A stretch of 64,000 nt of DNA from Bacteroidia bacterium (GTDB taxonomy: Bacteria > Bacteroidota > Bacteroidia > NS11-12g > UBA9320), in NCBI GenBank assembly GCA_018402155.1, contig JAGYJG010000001.1, forward strand, positions 880,198 to 944,197, read 5' to 3'. A program made the translations under genes and the position numbers. The notes beneath the pieces are model-generated. The model searched no databases, was not told the origin of the DNA, and saw nothing but the letters and a program-made list of their open reading frames with translations. How positions within the stretch are numbered: position 1 is the stretch's first letter; each line of letters begins with the position of its first letter. This document shows positions 48,785 to 57,421 of the stretch, piece by piece.

Positions 48785-51112
48785 ATGAAACATAATACAA
48801 TTGCTAACACCATTCCGCGCCGAGATTTTCTAATTCAACTAGGTATGGTAAGTATTTCGATGATGCTTACCCCATCCAAAGTTTTCAGTTTTCCATTATC
48901 TTCAACAAATCCTCTCATTGACTTTAAGCCCTCGCTAAATGATGAGGATATTTTTACCTATATCAGCCGGGTTTCAGGAGGATTTGACTTAAAGCTTTAT
49001 AAAAAGTTGGTTGGTGCTGCCAATGAATTCAAAGAAGGCGATGAAATTGCAGGAATTGCAGCTCCTAATGAAACTGCCAGAAATATGGCGCGTAACCTTA
49101 TCGCAAACACACTGCTATCAGACGTCATCGAGCAGCCTCTTTTCAGAGATGAACAATATGACCTTATTCACAACACTACCGCATTTGATAAAGATGTTTG
49201 TAGCATGACCTTCGGTCAGTTAAAAGAGTTCCTACTTGAATCAGATGAAGCTGAGATTAAGAGCATCATGCCCTCTTTATCTAGTGATGTTATTGCTTTC
49301 GTTGTAAAGCTACTGACCAATAACGAGTTAGTAAGCATCAGCAGCAAAGTCTTTAATTCACTCCCCAATAGCAACATTGGTGCAAAAGGTTATGTTAGTG
49401 CTCGAGTTCAGCCGAACTCACCTACCGATAATATCGAAGATATTGTTTGGCAGGTATTTGACGCTTGGTCTTATGGAGTAGGAGATCTTGTGCTTGGAAC
49501 CAATCCGGTTTCGAGTGATCCGCTTATTGTGGCACAAATCGAAGCGGCACTAAATGACTTGCTAGTTACTTTCCAATTGGAAAATACGATGCCCCATTGC
49601 GTCCTTTCCCACATTGATATTCAATCTCAAGTTGAAAATATACAGCCCGGAACTACGGGGATCTGGTTTCAGAGTCTAGCAGGCACAGTTAAGGCTAATC
49701 AAACCTTCGATGTAACAATAGAAAAAATGCAGGCACATTCAGATGCAAGACAAGCCAATCACTATAGCCTTTATGCAGAAACCGGTCAGGGTGCCGACGG
49801 TACCAATGGCCACGGCGAAGGTTTCGATATGGTCGTACATGAATCCCGGAAATACGGATTTCTGCGAGCATTAAAGCAACGACTCGGCAAACCCGAAATT
49901 AACAATAATGTTCCTTGGGTGTTTCTCAATGATGTCGCCGGATTTATAGGCCCGGAAGTATTCCGCACCAAAGAACAACTCGTTCGCTGTTGCCTAGAAG
50001 ACCTTGTAATGGGTAAGCTTCATGGGCTTACTATTGGGCTAGACATCTGCACGACGCTGCACATGGACGTTACCCTAGATGATCTTGATTGGTGCATTGA
50101 TCAGATTATGCCAGCAAATCCTGCCTATTTCATGGCTCTGCCAACGAAAAATGACCCTATGCTAAGCTACCTTACCACTTCTTTTGCCGATCACGTTCGG
50201 GTGCGTGAGCAATTTGGCTACAAGGTAAATGATGCGATGTGGGAGTTTTTTAAGCAAATTAATATAATTGGTTTTGACAATAAACCAACCGCCCTTTTTG
50301 GTCAGCCCAACCAAGTTTACTTGCGCTATTGTAGAGCAAAAGGCGATATGCGCAGTGAAGAAACAATATTGATTGAGGGTAAATCCGCCATTGACCGTGT
50401 TCGCAAACGAGGCGTTCCTATTGCCGAAGGATTTGGGGAAAAATTCTGGCAAATGGAACCCTCGCTGGATCGCGAAATTCGGGAGCTTTATAAAGACGCC
50501 AAATATTGTTTGTGGACTGAATGGGAGCCTGCTTGTCTGCAGTCCATAAAAAATGCTATTGTAATATCATCACTGTCGAACAACAGAATTGACTATGTAT
50601 ATCACCCTGCTAGCGGTGAGCGAATTTCACCCGACAGTTTATTAGTAATCCAAAGCCTGCGTAAAAGGCTCAAAAAAAATACACCTGATGTGCAGATTAT
50701 AATTTCAGACGGCTTGAATACCAGGTCACTTATGGATGAAGATCACCTTGAAACATTTCTTCCTTCCGTCTACAAAAATTTGGCTTCTCTCAATTTAACT
50801 ATTTCTGAAGCGCCCATTGTGATTCGGAACGGACGTGTGCGTGCAGGCTACGAGGTTGGTGAGCTACTCTTCGGGAAAGAGGGACTGAGTAAACATTGTG
50901 TTGTACATATCATTGGCGAGCGGCCCGGAACTATGCACCGTAATTTCTCAGTCTATATTACTGCAGCATCAGCATCAATTTGGAATTACCGTGGCAAAGT
51001 CGATCACGATATTACACGGGTGATTTCAGGTATCAGTGATACGGCATACTTACCAAAAGAAGCAGCATTAGAAGTGGCTTCTATTGTTGCTAAACTGATG
51101 GGTGTAAAATAG
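48785..51112 (+). CDS. Ethanolamine ammonia-lyase, fused EutB-EutC, with Tat signal
   Basis: The 775-residue product joins both subunits of the coenzyme-B12 ethanolamine ammonia-lyase, which splits ethanolamine to acetaldehyde and ammonia. Residues ~53-500 are EutB-like: KLVGAANEFKEGD, RVQPNSPTDN, FQSLAGTVKAN, AETGQG, GFIGPEVF and GKLHGLTIGLD. Positions matching the known active site are Arg207, Gln209, Asn240, Glu332 and Asp420. Residues ~580-775 are EutC-like: ISDGLNTRSLMDEDHL, GRVRAGYEVGELLFG, VVHIIGERPGT and DHDITRVISGISDTA. The EutC N-terminal part is shortened. The N-terminus has a twin-arginine motif (PRRDFL, residues 11-16) and a hydrophobic stretch, predicting export of the folded enzyme. 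No other eut gene is near. Identity is firm; location and activity are inferred. Confidence 0.9.
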   Translation: MKHNTIANTIPRRDFLIQLGMVSISMMLTPSKVFSFPLSSTNPLIDFKPSLNDEDIFTYISRVSGGFDLKLYKKLVGAANEFKEGDEIAGIAAPNETARNMARNLIANTLLSDVIEQPLFRDEQYDLIHNTTAFDKDVCSMTFGQLKEFLLESDEAEIKSIMPSLSSDVIAFVVKLLTNNELVSISSKVFNSLPNSNIGAKGYVSARVQPNSPTDNIEDIVWQVFDAWSYGVGDLVLGTNPVSSDPLIVAQIEAALNDLLVTFQLENTMPHCVLSHIDIQSQVENIQPGTTGIWFQSLAGTVKANQTFDVTIEKMQAHSDARQANHYSLYAETGQGADGTNGHGEGFDMVVHESRKYGFLRALKQRLGKPEINNNVPWVFLNDVAGFIGPEVFRTKEQLVRCCLEDLVMGKLHGLTIGLDICTTLHMDVTLDDLDWCIDQIMPANPAYFMALPTKNDPMLSYLTTSFADHVRVREQFGYKVNDAMWEFFKQINIIGFDNKPTALFGQPNQVYLRYCRAKGDMRSEETILIEGKSAIDRVRKRGVPIAEGFGEKFWQMEPSLDREIRELYKDAKYCLWTEWEPACLQSIKNAIVISSLSNNRIDYVYHPASGERISPDSLLVIQSLRKRLKKNTPDVQIIISDGLNTRSLMDEDHLETFLPSVYKNLASLNLTISEAPIVIRNGRVRAGYEVGELLFGKEGLSKHCVVHIIGERPGTMHRNFSVYITAASASIWNYRGKVDHDITRVISGISDTAYLPKEAALEVASIVAKLMGVK

Positions 51113-51356
51113 AATTCAAAAAATATGTTCAATTCATAAAATCAAATACAGGGAGAAAGTAAAAAGCTATAGAAATCAAAATATAGACGGAAGCACCAGT
51201 GACAGCACTCGTTAAACATTGGCTGTTCAGTGGTTAAATCAAGCGTTGTGCATCTATTTAAGTTTTGTGCTGGGTTGATAGTGAAGTGCTCCGCAATCCG
51301 CCAACTTCTCCAAGCCCGAAACCATTATTAGCAATTAAATTTAAACAAAAACAAAA
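51113..51356 (+). repeat. Degenerate attC-like spacer after the EutBC gene
   Basis: This non-coding spacer contains GTTAAAC at 51211-51217, which fits the GTTRRRY core exactly, and CCGCCAAC at 51298-51305, which has the form of a right-hand box. Neither has a perfect partner on the other side of an adjacent gene group. Read as worn or composite cassette junctions. Confidence 0.35.
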
Positions 51357-51908
51357 ATGACAAAAATCAAATCGACTGCGAGCAGAGTATGCTCCCCATC
51401 CCCCAACTACCAAAACAAAACCTTACTACGTGCCATGAATTATGCCGTATGGCTCTTGCTAGTGGTGTCGGCATGCCAAAAAGAGATTGTACCTGACCCA
51501 AATCCCTTGTTGGTTTACGAAGTAGCACTGGACGCCTTTGTAGCGGATTTGCAGGCACAACCACTCGATTCTGCTGGCCTTTCCGCTCGGGTACGGGATT
51601 ATTTGGCGCCCAAATCGGAGAGTTTCTTTGGTGCAGCCGTGGCTCTATTGGACAGCACCGGAAAGGCGTACTACAGCCCCTATTGGTACCGCCTGAACGA
51701 TAACTTGGCTTTGAAAAACTTGGCAGACTCGGCCTATCAAATAGACGAGCAAGAGTGGCTGCGCCAGCCTATCGACAGTGGTTATGCCATTTGGACCGAG
51801 CCTTATTTTGATGCCGGAGGTGGCGAGGTGTGGATGAGAACACGCGCCGTTCCAGTAGTCTTAAATGGCAATATAGTTGCTGTAGCCACAACCGACATGA
51901 AATTGTAA
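51357..51908 (+). CDS. Cache-domain lipoprotein
   Basis: A 183-residue protein. A lipobox-type segment LLLVVSAC (residues 33-40) indicates a lipoprotein; the upstream 26 residues are polar, and a second ATG at 51435 would give a shorter signal peptide. The remainder resembles an extracellular Cache/PDC sensor domain: FFGAAVALLDSTGKAYYSPY, then a W-containing segment (WLRQPIDSGYAIWTEPYFD) and MRTRAVPVVLNGNIVAVATTD. Such domains bind small ligands in receptors, but no kinase, cyclase or chemotaxis module is attached. The DNA is visibly richer in G and C than its neighbours, suggesting separate origin. It lies 27 bases before the NTF2-like gene. Confidence 0.7.
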   Translation: MTKIKSTASRVCSPSPNYQNKTLLRAMNYAVWLLLVVSACQKEIVPDPNPLLVYEVALDAFVADLQAQPLDSAGLSARVRDYLAPKSESFFGAAVALLDSTGKAYYSPYWYRLNDNLALKNLADSAYQIDEQEWLRQPIDSGYAIWTEPYFDAGGGEVWMRTRAVPVVLNGNIVAVATTDMKL

Positions 51909-51935
51909 TAATATTAACACAACTAAAACCATAAA

Positions 51936-52475
51936 ATGATGAGAAAAGCAAATTACATTTTGACCATCTCCTTTGCCTTTGCCATAGCTCTGGCGGGCTG
52001 CAACTCTTCGAGCAACGAGCAAGTACGGAACACCAACTCCGATTCATTGCTCCTTGCGGCTGAACAAGGCATTCGAGAAGCCAACGACCAACTATATGCA
52101 GGACTGAACAAGATGTTTGAAGGCGACATGCAAGTGCTGAATGCGCTGTGGTCGCACAGGGAATCGACTACGTACATGGGGCCTTTTGGCGGTTCTATCA
52201 CGGGATGGACTGCAATAAGGGAAGAGTTTAACAAGGTGGCAGCCATGAAATTGGGCGGGAAAATTACATGCAGCAACGTCCATGTGTTTCCGGGAACAAA
52301 CATAGGCTACACAACCTGCGTGGAAGTGGGCGAAAACATAAGCCCGGATGGCACGCCGGTAGAAGTAAGCCACCGCGCTACCAATATTTTTCAACTGCAA
52401 GAGGGCCAATGGCGATTGATTCACCACCACACCGACATTTCCACCCAACTGGAAACGGCATTCGAAAAGGATTAG
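51936..52475 (+). CDS. NTF2/SnoaL-like lipoprotein (DUF4440 type)
   Basis: A 179-residue protein with a lipobox (FAIALAGCNSS, lipidated Cys near residue 21). The mature part has the cone-shaped NTF2 fold pattern: an N-terminal helix (LLAAEQGIREANDQLYAGLNKM), DMQVLNALWSHRESTTYMGPFGG, and a C-terminal beta sheet ending QLQEGQWRLIHHHTDIS. Members range from enzymes to binding proteins, and no catalytic residues can be fixed. It shares the higher G+C of the preceding gene and probably the same transcript. Confidence 0.8.
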   Translation: MMRKANYILTISFAFAIALAGCNSSSNEQVRNTNSDSLLLAAEQGIREANDQLYAGLNKMFEGDMQVLNALWSHRESTTYMGPFGGSITGWTAIREEFNKVAAMKLGGKITCSNVHVFPGTNIGYTTCVEVGENISPDGTPVEVSHRATNIFQLQEGQWRLIHHHTDISTQLETAFEKD

Positions 52476-52534
52476 CTTTAATTAAGCGAGAATAAAAGAA
52501 TATTAGTTCAAGAAATTTATCCTATACTTTCACT

Positions 52535-52714
52535 ATGAGTAAGATTTTAACCCCAGAACAAACCGCCATTACTGAACAGTTTCAAGCACATATTGACGCT
52601 GAAATTCGCGGTGACCTTGACACGACTCTGTCGACAATGACATCAAGTGCACATTTTAATAATATACCAACAAATACATGTCTGCCGACAAGCAATGTGA
52701 GAAGAAAACTTTGA
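52535..52714 (+). pseudogene. Truncated SnoaL-like gene cut off by repeat C
   Basis: A short frame starting MSKILTPEQTAITEQFQ that continues HIDAEIRGDLDTTLSTM and HFNNIP, which is the normal N-terminus of an NTF2-like SnoaL protein. After about 45 residues it runs directly into repeat C (from 52668), where it continues only as frame-shifted repeat sequence to a stop at 52712-52714. The rest of the gene is absent, so the repeat junction removed it. Confidence 0.75.
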
Positions 52715-52911
52715 ATAGTCACCTCCAGCGGCGGATAAACGTTTGGATTGGTTGTAAAAATGCTATTTTTGAATATCCGATAATGGAATAAACGTACCCA
52801 CTTCACCAATAATGCTTTTTACCTATATCAATGAACCAATTCAAAGTTGCGTAGATAGTAAAAATAGACGCGTGTTTTGTGGTGAGTTGCGTCTATACTA
52901 ATGTTAGCGGT
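52668..52911 (+). repeat. Repeat copy C, joined to a broken gene
   Basis: Near-identical to copy A but starting later (CAACAAATAC) and joined directly to the truncated SnoaL-like gene. It has the same internal hairpin (ATAGACGCG 52864-52872 with TGCGTCTAT 52888-52896, one G-T pair) and ends in GTTAGCGGT at 52903-52911. That box is complementary to the one at 55544. Confidence 0.85.
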
Positions 52912-53187
52912 TATTCAAAAATGATATCAGAAGCTAGGCAAAAGCATCGGTTTCTGAGACCAATTTTGGGTCACAAAACGTAAAAAAGGGTTCTAATTGA
53001 ACCAAAAGAATAAAAAATGACGTTTTGATGATAAATTTGAAGAATGCTACTCAGACGGTTTGAACTTGGTGGAGTATAAAACTCCTATACTTGGTCTAAA
53101 AAGAGTTCAGTTTTAGTGTTATGGGTAGGATATTTTATTCTATCCTTTGTTTAACCGGAGCGAAATCTCCACAAATTTTTAAAAATT

Positions 53188-53700
53188 ATGAAAAAAAGTA
53201 TTTTTATTTTAATGGCCGTGGTTTTAGGAATGGCAGCATGTAATGAGAAAGATTTCGCTTCTGAGAACAATGAATCATTTGACAATTCATCAATCTCTGT
53301 TGAGGAACAAGGTCCTATTTTAACGATCAAAGGAAAGCCATATAGAGCTGTAGAAAAGAGAGATCGAGATGGAGAAACTTGTGACTGCAAGTTTTGTTTT
53401 GGAATATGTGATGCTGGTTTTGATATCAAAATACCATTACCAAATTTTGCTGTGGCTCCGAATATAAGCCCAACTAAAGCAAAAATCTATGTGCTTGAAG
53501 ATTATGCACATGCTGAATCAGAATTTGGTTTAGATTTTGATATTACTTTTCCAGAAAGTGCTTTATCAGGGACGAATATTAATAACTTAATTTTGAATAC
53601 AGGAGTTTATACTTACACTCCTCAAACAGAGGATATAATCGCTGATGGCATAACCCGCACATCATATGGTTATATCTTAGTAGATAAATTTCAAAACTAA
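53188..53700 (+). CDS. Lipoprotein with cysteine-rich loop, unknown function
   Basis: A 170-residue protein with a lipobox (VVLGMAACNEK; Cys18). The mature part begins with an acidic linker. A CDCKFCFGIC cluster follows near residues 69-78, which could bind metal or form disulfides, and then beta strands (FDIKIPLPNFAVAPN, LDFDITFPES). I do not recognise the family. It is the first of three genes between the inverted boxes at 52903 and 55543. A terminator-like hairpin directly follows its stop. Confidence 0.72.
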   Translation: MKKSIFILMAVVLGMAACNEKDFASENNESFDNSSISVEEQGPILTIKGKPYRAVEKRDRDGETCDCKFCFGICDAGFDIKIPLPNFAVAPNISPTKAKIYVLEDYAHAESEFGLDFDITFPESALSGTNINNLILNTGVYTYTPQTEDIIADGITRTSYGYILVDKFQN

Positions 53701-53712
53701 ATATATAAGAAG

Positions 53713-53740
53713 AAGGTGGCAACCACACTTGTCACCTTTT
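53713..53740 (+). terminator. Intrinsic terminator after the cysteine-rich lipoprotein gene
   Basis: AAGGTGGCAA (53713-53722) pairs with TTGTCACCTT (53729-53738, one G-T pair) around a six-base loop and runs into TTTT. It sits 12 bases after the stop codon. Confidence 0.7.
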
Positions 53741-53750
53741 CTCATTAATT

Positions 53751-54320
53751 ATGAATAAAATATTTTTAATATTATCAGTTATCTTGTGTACTAGCTGCAT
53801 GAAAATTGCTTTTCTTGCATTTGGAGTTCATCAGCCAAAATCTCTTTCTGAGGAGCAAATGATGCATCAGTACACTAAATTTGGCTATACAAGATATCCT
53901 ATATTTATTTTTCCTGACTCTTCGTCTTATTATGACTTTATTGTTAATAAGAGACCCAAAATAAACGGAGTATATATATTCAATAAAGAGGGAAAACTAT
54001 TAAATCCTAAAACTCAGATGACTTGTTCTGCAGATAATTTTGATTATCTCGAATACTATGATAATCAAGACAGTATGGTCATAGACACATCATTTACAAT
54101 TTCTAAGCTATCAAAGTCAACAAGATTATTGCATCCAGGGACATATTCTCAAAGTTTAATATTCGATTCAGCAAAGCAGTATAATATTGTATTATGTTTT
54201 GCTGATTTTATGGGTAAAATAAATATCCAGTCAACTAGCGAATATATTAAGTCTCTTGAAAGAAAAGATACCAGCCAATTCAGTATCTCTCTACTAAGTT
54301 TAGATCCACTAAAGAAATAA
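53751..54320 (+). CDS. Small lipoprotein of unknown function
   Basis: A 189-residue protein with a lipobox (ILCTSCMK, Cys near residue 16). The remaining sequence contains VYIFNKEGKLLNPKTQM and later YNIVLCFADFMGKINIQ, a pattern reminiscent of thioredoxin-like folds, but without a CxxC active site. I cannot assign a function. It lies between a terminator-bearing lipoprotein gene and a metalloprotease in the same cassette-like block. Confidence 0.68.
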   Translation: MNKIFLILSVILCTSCMKIAFLAFGVHQPKSLSEEQMMHQYTKFGYTRYPIFIFPDSSSYYDFIVNKRPKINGVYIFNKEGKLLNPKTQMTCSADNFDYLEYYDNQDSMVIDTSFTISKLSKSTRLLHPGTYSQSLIFDSAKQYNIVLCFADFMGKINIQSTSEYIKSLERKDTSQFSISLLSLDPLKK

Positions 54321-54332
54321 AGTAGATGAAAG

Positions 54333-55532
54333 ATGCTATTTCAAAAAAAGATTAGTTATAATATTTTAATAATGCTCGTTTTTGTATTTTTAAGAAGCCT
54401 ATTATACGCTCAACATTGTGGTTTCAAGGAAAGTGGATCAAACATAGATCTTCCTGGGGTTAGTTTAATTGATTTTAAAATTCCGATAGTTTTCCATGTA
54501 GTTTACAACGAAAAAAATGAAAATATCTCTGACAGCTTAATTGTAAACCAAGTAGAGTATCTAAACTCAATTTATTCAAACAATCATATAGATGCCACTC
54601 GATTTAGTGACGAGATAGAAAACCCAAATATTAAATTCACTACAACTACTAAAATCCTAGACTCCAATGCACTGCCAATGGTTTTTCGAACAACAACTAA
54701 TGTCACAACATTTAATATTGGTGAAAGTACTTTTTCCCAAGATGGCGTAAAATATAACCATAAGGGAGGATCGTCTTCAAAAAATACCGATTCATTTTTA
54801 AATATATGGGTATGTAACCTAAGTTCAACAAATCCTAATTTCCCTTCTTTGCTTGGTTATGCTTTCCCTCCTACTCTCGCTAATGATTGGGACTATACCT
54901 CATTTGTTTGTCCCGAAAGGCAAGGTGTAGTAATAAATTATAGATGCTTTTTAGACTCGCAATATTTCAACATTTTATCACACGAAATTGGGCATTACCT
55001 AGGCTTAAATCACATATGGGGTAACTCTAGCTACTCCTGTGATAATGATGACGGAATAGATGATACACCTCTAAGTGCCACACCCTCATACACTTGTGAT
55101 TCTACCAAAAACACCTGCGATGAAGGGAAAGATGATTTACCTGATATGGTAGAGAATGTGATGGACTACTCCCCTGCTAGTTGCGGTAAATATTTCACTT
55201 ATGGTCAAGTCTATCGGATGATAAGTAATCTAGTGTATCTGAGACCTAATCTGTACACCTCCGAACCGGGAGAAGATAATTTAACGATAATGGAAGCGTT
55301 TCCAAACCCAAGTTTTGGGAAATTTACGGTGTTTCTACATACAACTAGGACAATACCCAAGAGTACAATTGAAATAATTGATTTGACTGGTAAAATTGTC
55401 TATAGCGAAGAGTTTAATGGCAAAAAACAGCTGATTGAAATACCGCCAGAACATTTTAGACACGGGCTCTATATATTGCGGTTACATAACGAGAAATACT
55501 GCATAACGAAAAAAAATACAATTCGTCGATAG
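54333..55532 (+). CDS. Secreted M43-type zinc metalloprotease with T9SS tail
   Basis: A 399-residue protein. The signal peptide is residues ~1-26 (FLRSLLYAQ). The protease domain has HEIGHYLGLNH (HEXXHxxGxxH, two zinc His, Glu catalytic and third zinc His), with a methionine-turn candidate MDYSPASCG, typical of the pappalysin-like M43 family. Pairs of cysteines (SYSCDNDDG, YTCDST, NTCDEG) flank the site. The C-terminal ~75 residues form a type IX sorting domain beginning MEAFPNPSFGKFTVF and ending with a basic tail. It should act outside the cell. It starts 12 bases after the lipoprotein gene. Confidence 0.88.
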   Translation: MLFQKKISYNILIMLVFVFLRSLLYAQHCGFKESGSNIDLPGVSLIDFKIPIVFHVVYNEKNENISDSLIVNQVEYLNSIYSNNHIDATRFSDEIENPNIKFTTTTKILDSNALPMVFRTTTNVTTFNIGESTFSQDGVKYNHKGGSSSKNTDSFLNIWVCNLSSTNPNFPSLLGYAFPPTLANDWDYTSFVCPERQGVVINYRCFLDSQYFNILSHEIGHYLGLNHIWGNSSYSCDNDDGIDDTPLSATPSYTCDSTKNTCDEGKDDLPDMVENVMDYSPASCGKYFTYGQVYRMISNLVYLRPNLYTSEPGEDNLTIMEAFPNPSFGKFTVFLHTTRTIPKSTIEIIDLTGKIVYSEEFNGKKQLIEIPPEHFRHGLYILRLHNEKYCITKKNTIRR

Positions 55533-55542
55533 ATGAAGAACA

Positions 55543-55633
55543 AACCGCTAACACTATGTATGACAGAATACCAAGCCTGCCCACAAACCAACGCACATTT
55601 GGCCCTCCGCATACACAAACCGTTATGGGCAAG
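55543..55633 (+). repeat. attC-like site closing the protease cassette
   Basis: AACCGCTAAC at 55543-55552 is the exact complement of GTTAGCGGTT at 52903. About 75 bases of non-coding sequence follow with a short stem (TGTATG with CATACA), then AACCGTTATGGGC, giving the next G|TT junction. The hairpin is weaker than in the other sites. Confidence 0.55.
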
Positions 55634-55781
55634 TTTAAACAACATAGCGGTTCAAGGCAGGCTGACCACCTAAAGTGATAATCAAAAAAAAGTGGAGACA
55701 AGTAAACCACCGAAAAAAACAGGTAGAAATCTGAAAATCCATAAGAGTAGGAACAAAATTTAATTATAAAAAAATAACAAA

Positions 55782-56279
55782 ATGAAAAAAACACTTTTAA
55801 CATCATTATTCGTTCTTACAGCAATCTTATCTTACTCAATTCCTATAATTGGAGTTACTCAGCAATGCGGTGGCTTATTGGGCTACAGCTATGTTGAGTG
55901 GCACAGAGAAGTGTATGATACAGATGCCGATGGAACCAAGCATTTTGGCTGGGTAGGTGATTGTAATGGTAGGGGTTTTAACAAGTGTAAGCCTCCAATA
56001 GCCAACACTGACCTTAATGGCGATCTTGACCCAATAGAGGCTGACTATTATGACCACGCAGTTGCTCAAGATTTAATAACTCAAATAATACCTACAATAG
56101 ATGATAATAATACGTCAGGAAGTATCACTTCCACTATGTCGGTACAAGGACAATCATTCAAAAGAGTATATACATTGACGTGGGACGCAGTGCCAGCTGT
56201 ATGCCAAGACGAAAATGGCAGTCAAGTTAGTTCATACTCCACAACGTATAACTGTTCAGTTGAATATGTTCAGTTTTAG
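55782..56279 (+). CDS. Small exported protein of unknown function
   Basis: A 165-residue protein with a signal peptide (LFVLTAILSYSIPIIG). The mature part has several aromatic-rich segments (YSYVEWHREVYDTD, FGWVGDCNGRG) and cysteines at CGG, DCNG, NKCKPP and near the C-terminus, consistent with disulfides outside the cytoplasm. No family is recognised. Its last codons overlap the start of the next gene by 14 bases. Confidence 0.68.
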   Translation: MKKTLLTSLFVLTAILSYSIPIIGVTQQCGGLLGYSYVEWHREVYDTDADGTKHFGWVGDCNGRGFNKCKPPIANTDLNGDLDPIEADYYDHAVAQDLITQIIPTIDDNNTSGSITSTMSVQGQSFKRVYTLTWDAVPAVCQDENGSQVSSYSTTYNCSVEYVQF

Positions 56280-57312
56280 TTTCAAACTAAGATTAAAGGG
56301 GTTGGTATTTCCAGCCCTTTTATTCATTTCGGCTACGTATGCACAGGATAGTAGTCCTTTTATTGGATGTAGAGCTCCTAGTTCAAATCTAATATCAGCA
56401 ATGGGCTTAGACTCTTTTGTTTATTACACACCAAGACCTTATAAGCTAAAAAGTTACATTGTAAGGTGGAATTTTGTAACAGATGTCAAAGATTCATTAT
56501 CCTTTAGTCTCCCCTATATTGAAGGTGATTTTAATTATAGGCTTACAGGTTTCTCCACAGATGGCGTTCGTTTCGTATATTGTTTTGTCGACTATGTCTA
56601 TGTCTACACATTAAAAGACAAACACTTTGTACTTCAAGCTTCTAAACATTTTAAGAATAAAATCATAGAAGAGTGTTTTATTACTCCTACTGGTTTAGTC
56701 CTAGTCACATCATCTACCAATAATAAAGGAGACATAAAAAAGATTAGCTATACGACTAATTCATTAAGCGAACGGATGAATACATCTTTGGTCGGGTCTG
56801 AATTATCTTTGTCTCATTTAAAACCAGCAAAATACTTTGCGTATCACGATAACAATCTACTGTGGTTGAAACCCATTTCTCAAACAATTGATTGCTATAC
56901 AGATGGCAAATATTTTGAAACAAAAACGCTACAGAAACAGTTTGCATCACCTGACTCAAACCTTGTAGAGAAGCTTAGTACACAACGGGGACTTGAAGGT
57001 AAAATGTCCATTATTGTGTCGGAGTTTGATAGTCTAGAATTTGATTACTTAGAGGAAATTCATATCATAAATGGACGTACTTTTCTTTTATTTTCTGCTA
57101 AAGGTTGTGGTATGAGTGTTAAAAAACATTGGCATCGCCTGGTTGCAGTTCTAAGTGATGAAAATACTGTATCTGAGCGTTATTTAATTTCGAATGATTT
57201 TGATGTTATGAACATTATTGCATTTGAGTTTAATAAAAGTATCTATTTTATTGAAAATTCTGTTGGTATTTTAAAAGTATATTCATTAAATGATATTGCT
57301 CAAGCGAACTAG
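56266..57312 (+). CDS. Exported protein of unknown function
   Basis: A 348-residue protein. The open frame begins at 56215, but ATG 56266 starts the signal peptide (FPALLFISATYAQ). The mature part has regular strands every 35-45 residues with repeated tyrosine or tryptophan (YIVRWNFV, YVYTLKDKHFVLQ), which could be a beta-propeller, though no named repeat is clear. It overlaps the upstream gene by 14 bases and is followed directly by an attC-like box at 57321. Confidence 0.66.
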   Translation: MFSFSFKLRLKGLVFPALLFISATYAQDSSPFIGCRAPSSNLISAMGLDSFVYYTPRPYKLKSYIVRWNFVTDVKDSLSFSLPYIEGDFNYRLTGFSTDGVRFVYCFVDYVYVYTLKDKHFVLQASKHFKNKIIEECFITPTGLVLVTSSTNNKGDIKKISYTTNSLSERMNTSLVGSELSLSHLKPAKYFAYHDNNLLWLKPISQTIDCYTDGKYFETKTLQKQFASPDSNLVEKLSTQRGLEGKMSIIVSEFDSLEFDYLEEIHIINGRTFLLFSAKGCGMSVKKHWHRLVAVLSDENTVSERYLISNDFDVMNIIAFEFNKSIYFIENSVGILKVYSLNDIAQAN

Positions 57313-57320
57313 ATAAACGA

Positions 57321-57421
57321 ACCGCCAACACAAAATAAAACGCATGTGCCGCTCCGCCACAGCGGACAGGCTGCAAGCCTGCTCCACAGGCTATGCGGCA
57401 CATGCGTTTATTCGAGCCGTA
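57321..57421 (+). repeat. attC-like site with perfect 15-bp hairpin
   Basis: ACCGCCAAC (57321-57329) is followed by a perfect 15-bp stem, AAACGCATGTGCCGC (57338-57352) with GCGGCACATGCGTTT (57395-57409). Its 42-base loop holds a TCCGC/GCGGA and an AGGCT/AGCCT stem. It then reads CGAGCCGTA (57413-57421), matching the CCGT ends of the other sites. Its left partner is not next to the preceding genes. Confidence 0.55.
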
